NCBI GenBank assembly: GCA_959603585.1
Contig: CAUGYD010000003.1
Coordinates: 1 to 64,000, forward strand
Reading direction: 5' to 3'
DNA: 64,000 bases
DNA from: Scatosoma sp900555925
Lineage (GTDB): Bacteria > Bacillota > Clostridia > Christensenellales > Borkfalkiaceae
The notes beneath the pieces were generated by a model, which was given only the letters and a program-made list of their open reading frames with translations, was not told the origin of the DNA and did no database searches. The position numbers and the translations under genes were made by a program. Below, in pieces: positions 33,126-41,918 of this stretch (within the stretch, counting starts at the first letter, position 1; every line of letters starts with the position of its first letter).

Positions 33126-34019
33126 TCAAAGTTCCCGAAATTCCTCGTAGCCGTACTCCTTCATGAGCCCCGGCTTGTCCCGCCAATCTTCCTTGACTTT
33201 CACGTACGTCGTGAGAAATACCTTCTTGCCGAGGAATTTTTCCATGTCCTGCCGCGCGAAAGACGAAACCTCCTTGATAGCCCGTCCCTGCTTGCCGATG
33301 AGAATGGCTTTATGCCCCGGTTTTTCGCACACGATGTCGAGATTGACTTCGTATACGCCGTTCTCTCCCAAACGGAAAATATTCACGACGACCGCCACTC
33401 CGTGCGGGATTTCCTTGTCGTATTTGAGCAAAATCTTTTCGCGCATGATTTCGGCGATCATGAAGCGTTCGCTCTTGTCCGACACGATTTCTTCCTCGAA
33501 TACCTTCCCACCCTCCGGCATGGAAGATATGAGAAACTCCCTCAGATTTTTGATATTGCGGCCCTTCCTCGCGGAGACGGGAAAAACGTCGAGGTCGATC
33601 CCCGAATCCGCGAACTTCGCCATGTCGAGAGGAATATTCTCCTTCGGCATAATGTCGATTTTCGTATACGCCACGGCCATCGGAAGCCCCAATTCCTTGT
33701 ATTTTCTCATGAGGGAAAAATCTTCCTCCCGCACTCCCTCGTGGCCGTCGAGAACATACAAAATCAAGTCCACCGCTTTCGCGCTCTCCTCCGTCGTCCG
33801 CATCATCATGTCCGTCAGGGCGTTCTTCGCCTTATAAATACCCGGCGTGTCCACGAACACCACCTGGTAATCCTCCCCGTTCATCACGCCTAAAATCCTG
33901 TCCCGCGTGGTCTGGGGCTTGGGCGACACGATGGACACTTTCTCTCCCACCATGACGTTGATTAATGTGCTCTTTCCGGCGTTCGCTCTGCCGATGACCG
34001 CTACGTATCCGCTTCTCAT
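33126..34019 (-). CDS. era: GTPase Era
   Basis: Essential GTPase for 16S rRNA maturation. 297 residues: G1 GRANAGKST (usually GRPNVGKST), effector TTRDRILG, G3 DTPG, G4 region YTKID, then the C-terminal KH domain (HKAILIGKQGRAIKEVS). Normal length. Located between ybeY and yqzL-recO as in most Firmicutes, though the cdd and dgkA genes often found here are missing. Confidence 0.96.
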   Translation of the reverse strand: MRSGYVAVIGRANAGKSTLINVMVGEKVSIVSPKPQTTRDRILGVMNGEDYQVVFVDTPGIYKAKNALTDMMMRTTEESAKAVDLILYVLDGHEGVREEDFSLMRKYKELGLPMAVAYTKIDIMPKENIPLDMAKFADSGIDLDVFPVSARKGRNIKNLREFLISSMPEGGKVFEEEIVSDKSERFMIAEIMREKILLKYDKEIPHGVAVVVNIFRLGENGVYEVNLDIVCEKPGHKAILIGKQGRAIKEVSSFARQDMEKFLGKKVFLTTYVKVKEDWRDKPGLMKEYGYEEFREL

Positions 34020-34032
34020 AAATCCTCTTTCG

Positions 34033-34521
34033 TCAGTCCTCTCTCGTTATTCCCATTTTGCCGAGAATACATTCCTCTTTTTCCCGCATTTCCGACTTCT
34101 CTTCCTCCGTCATGTGGTCGTAACCCAGACAGTGCATGATTCCGTGAACGAGCAGGTAATTCAGTTCCCTACGGTAGGAGTGTCCGTATTCCTCCGCCTG
34201 CTCCGCCGCACGCTTTTTGCACACCGCTATCGAACCGACGAACAAATTCCCTTCGTCGTCGACGTCGCAAGGGTAATCCCGACGTTTCAGCGCCTTTCCC
34301 TTGATGCCGTCCAGAGCGGGAAAGCTCAGAACGTCCGTCACCCTGTCGGTAGAGCGGAGCTCGCGGTTGAGCCGCCGGATCTCTTCCTCGTCCGTGAAAA
34401 TAAACTCCACGGCGAGCGGAACGTCCGACTTCACGAAACCGTCCATCGCCCGTTCGAGACGCCGCGCGTCCTCCGCCGAAAACTCCTCCCCGTCCGAATA
34501 AATGCGGAAATTGTCCTTCAT
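34033..34521 (-). CDS. ybeY: Endoribonuclease YbeY
   Basis: Metal-dependent RNase in rRNA maturation. 162 residues with the zinc motif HGIMHCLGYDH (HxxxHxxxxxH) and upstream VTDVLSFP. Overlaps the HD-phosphohydrolase gene by 4 bases (ATGA), so translation is coupled. The active-site residues are all present. Confidence 0.95.
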   Translation of the reverse strand: MKDNFRIYSDGEEFSAEDARRLERAMDGFVKSDVPLAVEFIFTDEEEIRRLNRELRSTDRVTDVLSFPALDGIKGKALKRRDYPCDVDDEGNLFVGSIAVCKKRAAEQAEEYGHSYRRELNYLLVHGIMHCLGYDHMTEEEKSEMREKEECILGKMGITRED

Positions 34522-36029
34522 TGGTTTTCGCCCGTCGTCTTGCCGTCCGCGTGCTTATACTTGATCGACGGGTATTTCACGCGGTGGTGATATACGCCCG
34601 TCAGCGTACTGACCAGCGTGCGGCGAATCGTCGTCAGATCCGCCATCGTGATGTCGCAATCGGAGAATTGTTCGAGGTCCATGCGCTCCTCGATGATCCC
34701 GCGCACCGCCTTTTCCACCTCCTCGGGCGTGCGCTTGGGGAGAGCGCGCACCACCGCTTCCGATGCGTCCGCAATCATGATGATCGCGGCGATTTTCGTC
34801 TTGGGCTTGGGACCCGGATAGGAAAAGTCCTCTATATTCAATTCTCCGTCCGTCATTTTCAGCGCCTTGGCATAGAAATACCGAATGGGCATAGTGCCGT
34901 GGTGCTGCAAAGCGACGTCCGCGAGAAACTGCGGCAAATGATGGGCGCGGATGAGTTCGTAGCCGTCCTGCGTATGCGAACGGATTATATCCGCCGAAAG
35001 TTCGGGCGTCAATTCGTCGTGAAGGTTGTACTCGCCCTGATTTTCGGTGAAATATTCGGGCTGGTGCAATTTCCCCACGTCGTGATAGAACGCCGCGGCG
35101 CGCGCGTAATCCACGTCCTCCCCAAGGTTTGCGGCACATGCTTCCGCAAGCTGCGCCACTACCATGGAATGGTTAAACGTGCCAGGCGCCTCCTCTTTCA
35201 GCTTTTTAAGCAGCTTGGCGTCCGAGCTGGTCAATTCGCGCAGGCGGAACACCGTCAGGCAATTGAACAGGGATTCGAACACGGGCAGAATGGCCAAAAA
35301 GAGCACGGCGGACATGATTCCTCCCAAAAGGCCGTAGCCCATCTGCTGGAAAATTTTTTCGATCCCCGTGACGGCCGTCGCCGAACCCGAACTGCTGCCC
35401 GAAAGTCCGGAGACCTCCAAAAGGAAGATGATAAAATCGACGGGAATGACGATAATCAGTCCGATACCGACGATCTGGAAACGGGTCTTTGCCTTATTGC
35501 CGAAGAAAATGGCAATCATGCCCGCGGAAAAAGCGATGATGAAGGAAGAATAGACGTTATTGGCAGCCGCGGTCCCGTCGGAGAAATTATCGACGACGAA
35601 CATTAAAATGGCGCAGATCATATTCATGAAAATGGCGTCCCTGCGGCCGACCAGCACGAATACGAGCAGTGCGGCGAGCGCCACGGGACGGGCATAAATA
35701 TGCACGTATTTTCCAAACAGGAAAGATACGATGAGACTCAAATCGAGAACGGTAAAAATCAGCGCGATATTCTTTCCGCCGATGAGCATCCGCCTATCCT
35801 CAAAGAAATAATAGAAATACGTAATCAGGACGAGCAGAAAAATACAGAAGGTCATATAGAGATAATTGGTCCGATTTTCCTTAATGGTTTGAGAAAAACG
35901 GTCGAATTTATCTCCCAGCAACAAAATGGCTGCGATGAATATGAGTATGACCAGGTGAAGAACAAATAAAAGCGAGCTCTTCACAATTTCCTTTTTTGTC
36001 CAGACCGATTCGCCTTCCCGAATGTTCAT
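34518..36029 (-). CDS. pgpH: PgpH-type HD-domain cyclic-di-AMP phosphodiesterase, short form
   Basis: 503 residues: about seven membrane helices (~15-230), then an HD domain (~280-430) with TFNHSMVV and AAFYHDVGKLHQPEYF. Family PgpH/YqfF degrades c-di-AMP. Typical members have ~700 residues with a large extracellular 7TMR-HDED sensor at the N-terminus; here that region is missing and the protein begins almost at the membrane segments. The position between phoH and ybeY is the canonical one. Signal sensing may therefore differ. Confidence 0.85.
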   Translation of the reverse strand: MNIREGESVWTKKEIVKSSLLFVLHLVILIFIAAILLLGDKFDRFSQTIKENRTNYLYMTFCIFLLVLITYFYYFFEDRRMLIGGKNIALIFTVLDLSLIVSFLFGKYVHIYARPVALAALLVFVLVGRRDAIFMNMICAILMFVVDNFSDGTAAANNVYSSFIIAFSAGMIAIFFGNKAKTRFQIVGIGLIIVIPVDFIIFLLEVSGLSGSSSGSATAVTGIEKIFQQMGYGLLGGIMSAVLFLAILPVFESLFNCLTVFRLRELTSSDAKLLKKLKEEAPGTFNHSMVVAQLAEACAANLGEDVDYARAAAFYHDVGKLHQPEYFTENQGEYNLHDELTPELSADIIRSHTQDGYELIRAHHLPQFLADVALQHHGTMPIRYFYAKALKMTDGELNIEDFSYPGPKPKTKIAAIIMIADASEAVVRALPKRTPEEVEKAVRGIIEERMDLEQFSDCDITMADLTTIRRTLVSTLTGVYHHRVKYPSIKYKHADGKTTGENQ

Positions 36030-37027
36030 CCTTCGTTTCTCTCCTTCTTTTGCGCCCGGCCGCGGAATTTTTCCGCATCCGCTTCATAGGCGCGGATAAT
36101 CCGCATGACCATCGGATGCCGCACGACGTCCTTATCCGTCAGTCGGCAAATCCCGATTCCCTCTATGTTTTTGAGTATCTTCACCGCATGCACGAGACCG
36201 CTCGTCTTGCCCTCGGGCAAATCTACCTGCGTCACGTCCCCCGTGACCACCGTCTTGCTGCCCTCGCCCATACGGGTTAGAAACATCTTCATCTGTTCCT
36301 TTGTCGTATTCTGCGCTTCATCGAGGATAATAAAGGCATTCGAAAGCGTCCTGCCGCGCATATACGCCAGCGGCGCCACCTCGATGACTCCCTTTTCCAT
36401 GAGTTTTGCATACGTCTCCATGCCCAGCATTTCCTGCAAGGCGTCGTACAGCGGCCGAAGATATGGGTCTACCTTCGTCTGCAAATCCCCCGGCAGAAAA
36501 CCCAGCTTCTCCCCCGCTTCCACCGCGGGGCGCGTGAGTATGATTTTTTCCACCTGCTTGCTCTTGAACGCTGCAACCGCAAGGCATACCGCCAAATACG
36601 TCTTTCCCGTTCCCGCAGGCCCCACGCCGAATACCACCGTATTCTTCTTGATCGCCTCCACGTATTGCTTTTGCCCTACCGTCTTGCACTTGATCTGCTT
36701 TCCGCGGGAGGTGACCGCGACCACTCCCTCCAAAATCCCCAAAATATCCCCCACGCGGCCTTCCTTCGCCAGCTCGATACAATACACGAGCCGCCCCTTA
36801 TCCACGCTCTCCCCCGACTCCGCAAACGTGAGAAGCGCGGAAATTACCTCCTCGCCGCATGCGACGTCCCGCTCCTCGCCTTCCAAAATGATCTTCACTC
36901 CCTCCACATAGGAAACGAGATTCAGCTCCCTGGAAAGAAGCGTGAGATTTTCGTCGAACGTGCCTAAAATTCGGGACAGCCTGTCCACCGATTTCGTGTC
37001 GATTGCCTGTCTGATGTGTGCCGTAAT
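36026..37027 (-). CDS. phoH: PhoH family ATPase, probable ATT start
   Basis: About 333 residues: PhoH/RNA-associated P-loop ATPase with Walker A VGPAGTGKTYLAV, KLGFLPGDLQTKVDPY, and FIILDEAQNTT as Walker B, all strongly conserved. No ATG/GTG/TTG lies near a ribosome site: GTG 36988 has none. GGAGGAG occurs 5 bases before an ATT at 37027 in the right frame, and the extra 13 residues (ITAHIRQAIDTKS) fit family N-termini, so I propose an ATT start. Overlaps the pgpH-like gene by 4 bases. Confidence 0.88.
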   Translation of the reverse strand: MTAHIRQAIDTKSVDRLSRILGTFDENLTLLSRELNLVSYVEGVKIILEGEERDVACGEEVISALLTFAESGESVDKGRLVYCIELAKEGRVGDILGILEGVVAVTSRGKQIKCKTVGQKQYVEAIKKNTVVFGVGPAGTGKTYLAVCLAVAAFKSKQVEKIILTRPAVEAGEKLGFLPGDLQTKVDPYLRPLYDALQEMLGMETYAKLMEKGVIEVAPLAYMRGRTLSNAFIILDEAQNTTKEQMKMFLTRMGEGSKTVVTGDVTQVDLPEGKTSGLVHAVKILKNIEGIGICRLTDKDVVRHPMVMRIIRAYEADAEKFRGRAQKKERNEG

Positions 37028-37179
37028 AAACTCCTCCGATACGCCGCCGCTCCCGCACCGACGCGATTTCCGATTTTATAAAAATTTTCTTTACGCAATT
37101 ACCGTATTCTTGTATATCTTAAAATCAGCCTGTTTTCGATATTTTCCGTTTCCGAAACGACAATGTACGTCTACTATGT

Positions 37180-38070
37180 CTAAAAGTTTATGGTTTCCGT
37201 GACCGTATACGAAATTTTTACCCGAAAACCGCCCTCCGCTTCCTCGCACGATTTTTCCGTTATCTCTCCGTCTATCGCAAGATACGCCGCCGCAAACGCT
37301 TCTTCCTCCGTCTCCGCCTCGACAATTTCGTCGTATATACAGGCAATGGAAACGCGCGCGATCGCGGTTACGGGCACCTGCTCACCACTCTCGGTGAGAA
37401 AATACGCCCCCACTAGCGGTTCGCCCGCCTCGACGCTCTCCCCCGGCTGTTTGAGGAGCGTTCCCCTTAAAACCGCCGCCTGCACCAGCGTTCCCGTATG
37501 CTTCGCCGTCATGTCGCCCGCGGAAGGCGCCGGCTCCGAAAAGGCGCTGAGGCGAACTTCCACCCGCACCGTCATGCCCGTCTTTTTGACCGAACAATAA
37601 CTGACGTCTTTGAGGGAAAGTATCTTGGCGCTCACCTCTCCTTCACAGCCCTTTTTATAGGGCGCAAAAGTACGGATGCCGCTCTCTTCCAGCGCACATA
37701 ATACTTCCCGACGATAGGCGTCCGTACCGACAACGTCGATTCGGAACACAAAGCGGTTGGCCACGAGCGTACAGGAAAGAAAAAGCAAAATTCCGATAAA
37801 CACGCCCAAACGTTTCTTCGACCATTCGAACGCGGCGAGCAAGCCCTCCGTCCCCGCCTTTTTGGCAGTATAAGGACTGTATACAGGTATATTATAACAT
37901 ACATTTGGATAAATTGCAAAAACTTTTTCGGTATCTTTTCTCTTTACACTCAAAAGTATTTGGTTTTTTTTGAGTTTTTTTGCATGATAGACGCAAATTC
38001 CCTCCCTTTGGAGCTTGGAAAGGGCGCGTTCGGGCATAATTCCCTCTATGACGATTTTTTGCAAAAGCAT
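37180..38070 (-). CDS. yqfD: Sporulation protein YqfD
   Basis: 296 residues with one membrane helix near residue 90 (GVFIGILLFLSCTLVANRF). Family pattern: N-terminal GICVYHAKKLKKNQILLSVKRK, and after the helix V-V-G-T-D. In Bacillus yqfD is a mother-cell (sigma-E) gene needed for efficient sporulation. ATG 38070 follows GGAGG; the longer ORF overlaps yqfC. It follows yqfC by 4 bases. The 152 bases to phoH contain no gene. Confidence 0.9.
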   Translation of the reverse strand: MLLQKIVIEGIMPERALSKLQREGICVYHAKKLKKNQILLSVKRKDTEKVFAIYPNVCYNIPVYSPYTAKKAGTEGLLAAFEWSKKRLGVFIGILLFLSCTLVANRFVFRIDVVGTDAYRREVLCALEESGIRTFAPYKKGCEGEVSAKILSLKDVSYCSVKKTGMTVRVEVRLSAFSEPAPSAGDMTAKHTGTLVQAAVLRGTLLKQPGESVEAGEPLVGAYFLTESGEQVPVTAIARVSIACIYDEIVEAETEEEAFAAAYLAIDGEITEKSCEEAEGGFRVKISYTVTETINF

Positions 38071-38074
38071 TTTT

Positions 38075-38341
38075 TCAGGCCTCCTTGGAACGGATTTCCG
38101 AAATGCGTCCCGAAAGTTCGAGGTCGCCGTCACAATATTTCTCGATGACGAAACCGCTGCCCTCTATTTCCAGAACGACGCGGCGAAAGCCGAGAATCAC
38201 ACGCTCGGAAGAAAATTCGCTCACCGTCTTTACGCCTTGGAAATACCCGCCTCTGCCGGGCAGAACGGTATACCGCGCGCCCGCAGACAGCGCCGACTCC
38301 CCGTCGCCGAGTTTTTTCAGAATTTCGTTATATAACCGCAT
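38075..38341 (-). CDS. yqfC: Sporulation protein YqfC
   Basis: 88 residues of the YabP/YqfC family: LSAGARYTVLPGRGGYFQGVK and a beta-rich core (SERVILGFRRVVLEIEGSGF). Always beside yqfD in spore formers. ATG 38341 follows AGGTG. It is preceded by a sigma-E-type promoter (38376-38404), as expected for a mother-cell gene. Confidence 0.88.
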   Translation of the reverse strand: MRLYNEILKKLGDGESALSAGARYTVLPGRGGYFQGVKTVSEFSSERVILGFRRVVLEIEGSGFVIEKYCDGDLELSGRISEIRSKEA

Positions 38342-38375
38342 CCGCCGCACCTTTTTACAAAGTTTTATTCCTTCT

Positions 38376-38404
38376 ATTGTATGCGGCGCCGCGCAAGGAT
38401 ATGA
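38376..38404 (-). promoter_or_regulatory. Sigma-E-type promoter of yqfC-yqfD
   Basis: On the minus strand TCATATC (38398-38404) and a perfect CATACAAT (38376-38383) are separated by 14 bp, matching the sigma-E consensus of Bacillus. The start would lie about 35 bases before the yqfC ATG. Confidence 0.78.
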
Positions 38405-38407
38405 AAA

Positions 38408-38441
38408 GCCCGCTCTTTCCCGTGAAGAGAAAGGGCGGACT
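38408..38441 (-). terminator. Terminator of the ClC gene
   Basis: On the minus strand GTCCGCCCTTTC pairs with GGGAAAGAGCGGGC around a short loop, followed by TTTTC. It lies about 27 bases after the ClC stop. Confidence 0.75.
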
Positions 38442-38467
38442 TTTTCCCTTGCGTTTTTATTCCTCAA

Positions 38468-40114
38468 TCAGTCGTTTTCGGGCGGCTCCTTGCCTTTATA
38501 TTTCTCGTCGCCCGCAATGTCGCGCAGATCCTCTTCCACCTTTTCGGGACGATCCGTGCGGCAGACCACCGTCAAAATGTCTCCGCCATGCACTACCGTG
38601 TCTCCGTCTGGAAGGATTCTCGCACCGCCGCGGGAGATTTCCGTCACGACGGCTCCCGCGGGCCACAGGATATCGCGGACAGAGCGCCCCTCCGCGATAC
38701 AGCCCTCTTTCACGGAAATCGTGAAAATCTCCTTTTGAGCGCGCTCACGGATTCCGTTCTCCTTTTCAAAGAGCGAAAGCAGCTTTTCGTAAATGCCATC
38801 AGTGCGGGAAATATCTCCAATAAAATACCCGACGGATACCCCGATGACTACGGGCAGAAGGGGAGAGAAGCTCCAAGTCAGTTCGCAGACCATGACGATG
38901 CCCGTAATCGGCGCGCGGACGATGGTCGTAAAAAAGGCGGCCATGCAAATCATAACCAACAGATCGGCATATTTTTCGTCCATTCCGAGTGCAATCCAGC
39001 CCCGACTCAAAAGCGCTCCGATACACGCCCCTATCGCCAGCATGGGAATGAATGCGCCGCAAGGCACTCCCGCGCCCATATTGACGCAGGTAATGACGAA
39101 TTTCATGACCAGCACCACGGTCAGCGCCGCGACGAAAGGCAGTCCGAAAAGTCCCGACACGGAAGGTTCAATGGCGCCGCCGTGCGTTCCGAGTCCCTCG
39201 ATGAGGCCATGTCCCCCGCCCATAACGTCTATGGCGACGAAAGAGAAAATCCCGCCGAGAACTACGGCGACGAGAATTTTCATCCAATCCCTGATCCACG
39301 GTTTCGGGGCAGAAATCTTTCCGAACAATCTTTTGCTGAGAAACACCGAATGATAAAAAGCCACGCCGAACAGTCCGCACACGATCGCGGAAAGAAACAC
39401 GAAGCCATAGACGGAGACGGGCATTTCATAAAAGACGTAGCTCGCAAAGGAATTTGCGGGCGTCTTTCCCAACATGGCATAGATCGCCGTGCGGGTGAGA
39501 AGCCCCATGATGACGGAGGAAAAAGCGCAGATAAAGACTTCGGGCGTAAAGCGCTTATGCGCTTCCTCGAAGGCGAACGCCATGCCCGTCAAAGGGGCGT
39601 TGAACGCGACCGCAAGCCCCGTACACGCGCCGCCCGTAACCTGATACCTCCGCACCATCTCGTTTCTGCGGAGCATGCACGCGACTCCGTCGCCGCAGGC
39701 GCCGCCGATCTCCACGCTGGGACCTTCGCTGCCTGCGGAAAGGCCCATGAAAATGCTTAGAAGGCTGGCGGCGAACATCGCCACCGCTTCCCGATACCAC
39801 CGAAAGCGGATAATGCCGCGCGTCGCACCTTCCGTCTGGGGAATCCCGCTGCCCTTGATCATGGGCACCAGCCGCACCGCCGCGCTCAACAGGAACGCGC
39901 CCAGAGCCAATACGACGAAAAGCAGAGGAATAAAGACGGGATTCTGACGAATGTAGGCATAAATATCGCGGGAAATCTCCTCTCCCGACGATGCGAATAA
40001 ATTATAGAGCGTGACCACCGCGCCGGCAAAAATCCCCGTCACCGCGCCCACGGCAACGAGCTGAACGGCGTTTCTGTAAACGCTGCCTCTGTTTTTTCTC
40101 TTTTTTTCGGACAT
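38468..40114 (-). CDS. ClC-family chloride channel/transporter with TrkA-C domain
   Basis: 548 residues. Signature motifs: KGSGIPQ, GSEGPSVEIGG with the gating Glu, and GMAFAFEEAHKRF. The C-terminal ~80 residues (VKEGCIAEGRSVRDIL ... DTVVHGGDILTVVCR) form a TrkA-C regulatory domain. Moves chloride, fluoride or exchanges Cl-/H+; the exact mode cannot be told. It starts 10 bases after the ABC exporter pair, so it is probably in the same transcript. GAGAGGGG precedes the ATG. Confidence 0.92.
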   Translation of the reverse strand: MSEKKRKNRGSVYRNAVQLVAVGAVTGIFAGAVVTLYNLFASSGEEISRDIYAYIRQNPVFIPLLFVVLALGAFLLSAAVRLVPMIKGSGIPQTEGATRGIIRFRWYREAVAMFAASLLSIFMGLSAGSEGPSVEIGGACGDGVACMLRRNEMVRRYQVTGGACTGLAVAFNAPLTGMAFAFEEAHKRFTPEVFICAFSSVIMGLLTRTAIYAMLGKTPANSFASYVFYEMPVSVYGFVFLSAIVCGLFGVAFYHSVFLSKRLFGKISAPKPWIRDWMKILVAVVLGGIFSFVAIDVMGGGHGLIEGLGTHGGAIEPSVSGLFGLPFVAALTVVLVMKFVITCVNMGAGVPCGAFIPMLAIGACIGALLSRGWIALGMDEKYADLLVMICMAAFFTTIVRAPITGIVMVCELTWSFSPLLPVVIGVSVGYFIGDISRTDGIYEKLLSLFEKENGIRERAQKEIFTISVKEGCIAEGRSVRDILWPAGAVVTEISRGGARILPDGDTVVHGGDILTVVCRTDRPEKVEEDLRDIAGDEKYKGKEPPEND

Positions 40115-40124
40115 AGCGCCCCTC

Positions 40125-41918
40125 TCAACTGAATTGGCTGTTATACAGTTTATAGTAAAAACCTTTTTTCTCCAATAATTCCTCGTGTCGGCCCTGTTCG
40201 ACGATATGCCCCGCGTTCATCACGAGAATGGTATCCGCGGTGCGAATGGTCGAAAGTCGGTGCGCCACCACAAAGGAGGTCCGCCCCTTCATCAACGTGT
40301 CGAAAGCGTCGCTGATTTTCATCTCCGTGCGCGTGTCGATAGAGGACGTCGCCTCGTCCAAAATGAGCATGGGCGGCAGGCAAAGCATGATTCTCGCAAT
40401 ACAAAGAAGCTGTTTCTGTCCCTGCGAAAGGCTTCCGCCGTCTTCGGAAAGCACGGTATCGTATCCCTCGGGCAGCCGTCGGATAAATCCGTCGGCATGG
40501 GAGGCCTTCGCCGCCGCGATCATCTCCTCGTCCGTCGCTTCGGGCTTTCCCATTTTGAGGTTGTCGCGCACGGTGCCGCTCTTCAACCAAGTTTCCTGCA
40601 AGACCATTCCGTAATTGGAGCGTAGGGATTTGCGCGTGATGTCCCGCACGTCCTCCCCTTCCACCTTTACGCTCCCGCCCGTCACGTCGTAAAAACGCAT
40701 CAAAAGGTTGATGAGCGTCGTCTTGCCGCAGCCCGTCGGCCCCACGATCGCGACCCGCTGGCCCGGCTTCACGGACAGGGAAAAGTCCTCGATGAGCTTC
40801 TGTTCGGGACGGTAGGAGAAATAAACGTCTTTAAGCTCCACGTTCCCTTCCGCTTTCGGAAGTTCTCTCTTGCCTTCGTCGGAGGGCTGCTCCTTTTCGT
40901 CCAAAAGCTCGAAAATGCGCGCGGCACAGGCCACGGCGTTTTGCAGCTCCGTGACGACGCCGGAAATTTCGTTGAACGGTTTCGTGTATTGGTTGGCATA
41001 GGAGAGAAAAATCGTGAGCATGCCCACCGTAAAGGCACCGTCCGAAAGGATATGGAACGCCCCGATGAGCGTCACCAAAGCATAGACGATATTATTGACG
41101 AACCGCGTCGCGGGATTGGCCAAAGAGGAATAGAACGAGGCGTTCAGCGAGCTCTTTTCGAGGCGGGTATTGATTTCGTCGAATTTTTCCATGTTCTCCC
41201 TTTCGTGCGAAAAGGCCTGAACTGTTTTCAGCCCCGCGATGGCTTCTTCCGCAAAGGCGGTCTGTTCCCCGCGCGTCTCCGATTGTTTTTTGAAAAACGC
41301 ATAAGTATGCGAAGAAATATACTTTGCGATAAACATCGAAAGCGGCGTGACGAAGATGACGACGAGCGCGATTTTCCAATTCATTACCAGCATGAACGCG
41401 AGCGTGCCGAGAATCGTCATGACGCCCGTGAAAAATTGCGTAAAGCCCATTAAAAGCCCGTCCGCGAACTGATCCGCGTCCGCGATAATGCGGCTGACCG
41501 TCTCTCCGTGGGGGTGGGAATCGAGATATTTCAAAGGGAGCGAGGAAATCTTCGAAAAGGCGTCGGAACGGAGATCTCTCACCACCTGATAGGTGATGCG
41601 GTTATTCAGCGCGCTCATGATCCACTGCGCCGCGGCGGTAATCGCCACCGAAATCCCGATTTTGAGAAAAATCGTTTTCAGAGCGGAAAAATTTACATTG
41701 CCTTCGCCGATGATGCAATCGATCGCGTCGCCGATGAGAATAGGGACATACAGCGTTAACGCCACCGTCACGACGGCGAGCAAGAGCGTCAACACCAAAG
41801 CGATCGGGTATTTTCCGACATAGCGGAAAATCTTCTTTATCGTTCCCTTTTTGGCTCTTATTTTATGCTTTTCGGGGGAAACCGCCCTTTTATTTTTCTT
41901 GGGAGAAACTGCGTTCAT
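40125..41918 (-). CDS. ABC exporter half-transporter, canonical ATP site
   Basis: 597 residues: transmembrane domain (~45-350) and ATPase with Walker A GPTGCGKTT, signature LSQGQ, Walker B MLILDEATS with Glu, H-loop AHRLST. LSQGQ with an intact Glu is the pattern of the canonical subunit of TM287/288-like heterodimers. ATG 41918 overlaps the partner stop (ATGA) and has AAGGAGG. N-terminus very basic. Exports drugs or peptides; substrate unknown. Confidence 0.9.
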   Translation of the reverse strand: MNAVSPKKNKRAVSPEKHKIRAKKGTIKKIFRYVGKYPIALVLTLLLAVVTVALTLYVPILIGDAIDCIIGEGNVNFSALKTIFLKIGISVAITAAAQWIMSALNNRITYQVVRDLRSDAFSKISSLPLKYLDSHPHGETVSRIIADADQFADGLLMGFTQFFTGVMTILGTLAFMLVMNWKIALVVIFVTPLSMFIAKYISSHTYAFFKKQSETRGEQTAFAEEAIAGLKTVQAFSHERENMEKFDEINTRLEKSSLNASFYSSLANPATRFVNNIVYALVTLIGAFHILSDGAFTVGMLTIFLSYANQYTKPFNEISGVVTELQNAVACAARIFELLDEKEQPSDEGKRELPKAEGNVELKDVYFSYRPEQKLIEDFSLSVKPGQRVAIVGPTGCGKTTLINLLMRFYDVTGGSVKVEGEDVRDITRKSLRSNYGMVLQETWLKSGTVRDNLKMGKPEATDEEMIAAAKASHADGFIRRLPEGYDTVLSEDGGSLSQGQKQLLCIARIMLCLPPMLILDEATSSIDTRTEMKISDAFDTLMKGRTSFVVAHRLSTIRTADTILVMNAGHIVEQGRHEELLEKKGFYYKLYNSQFS

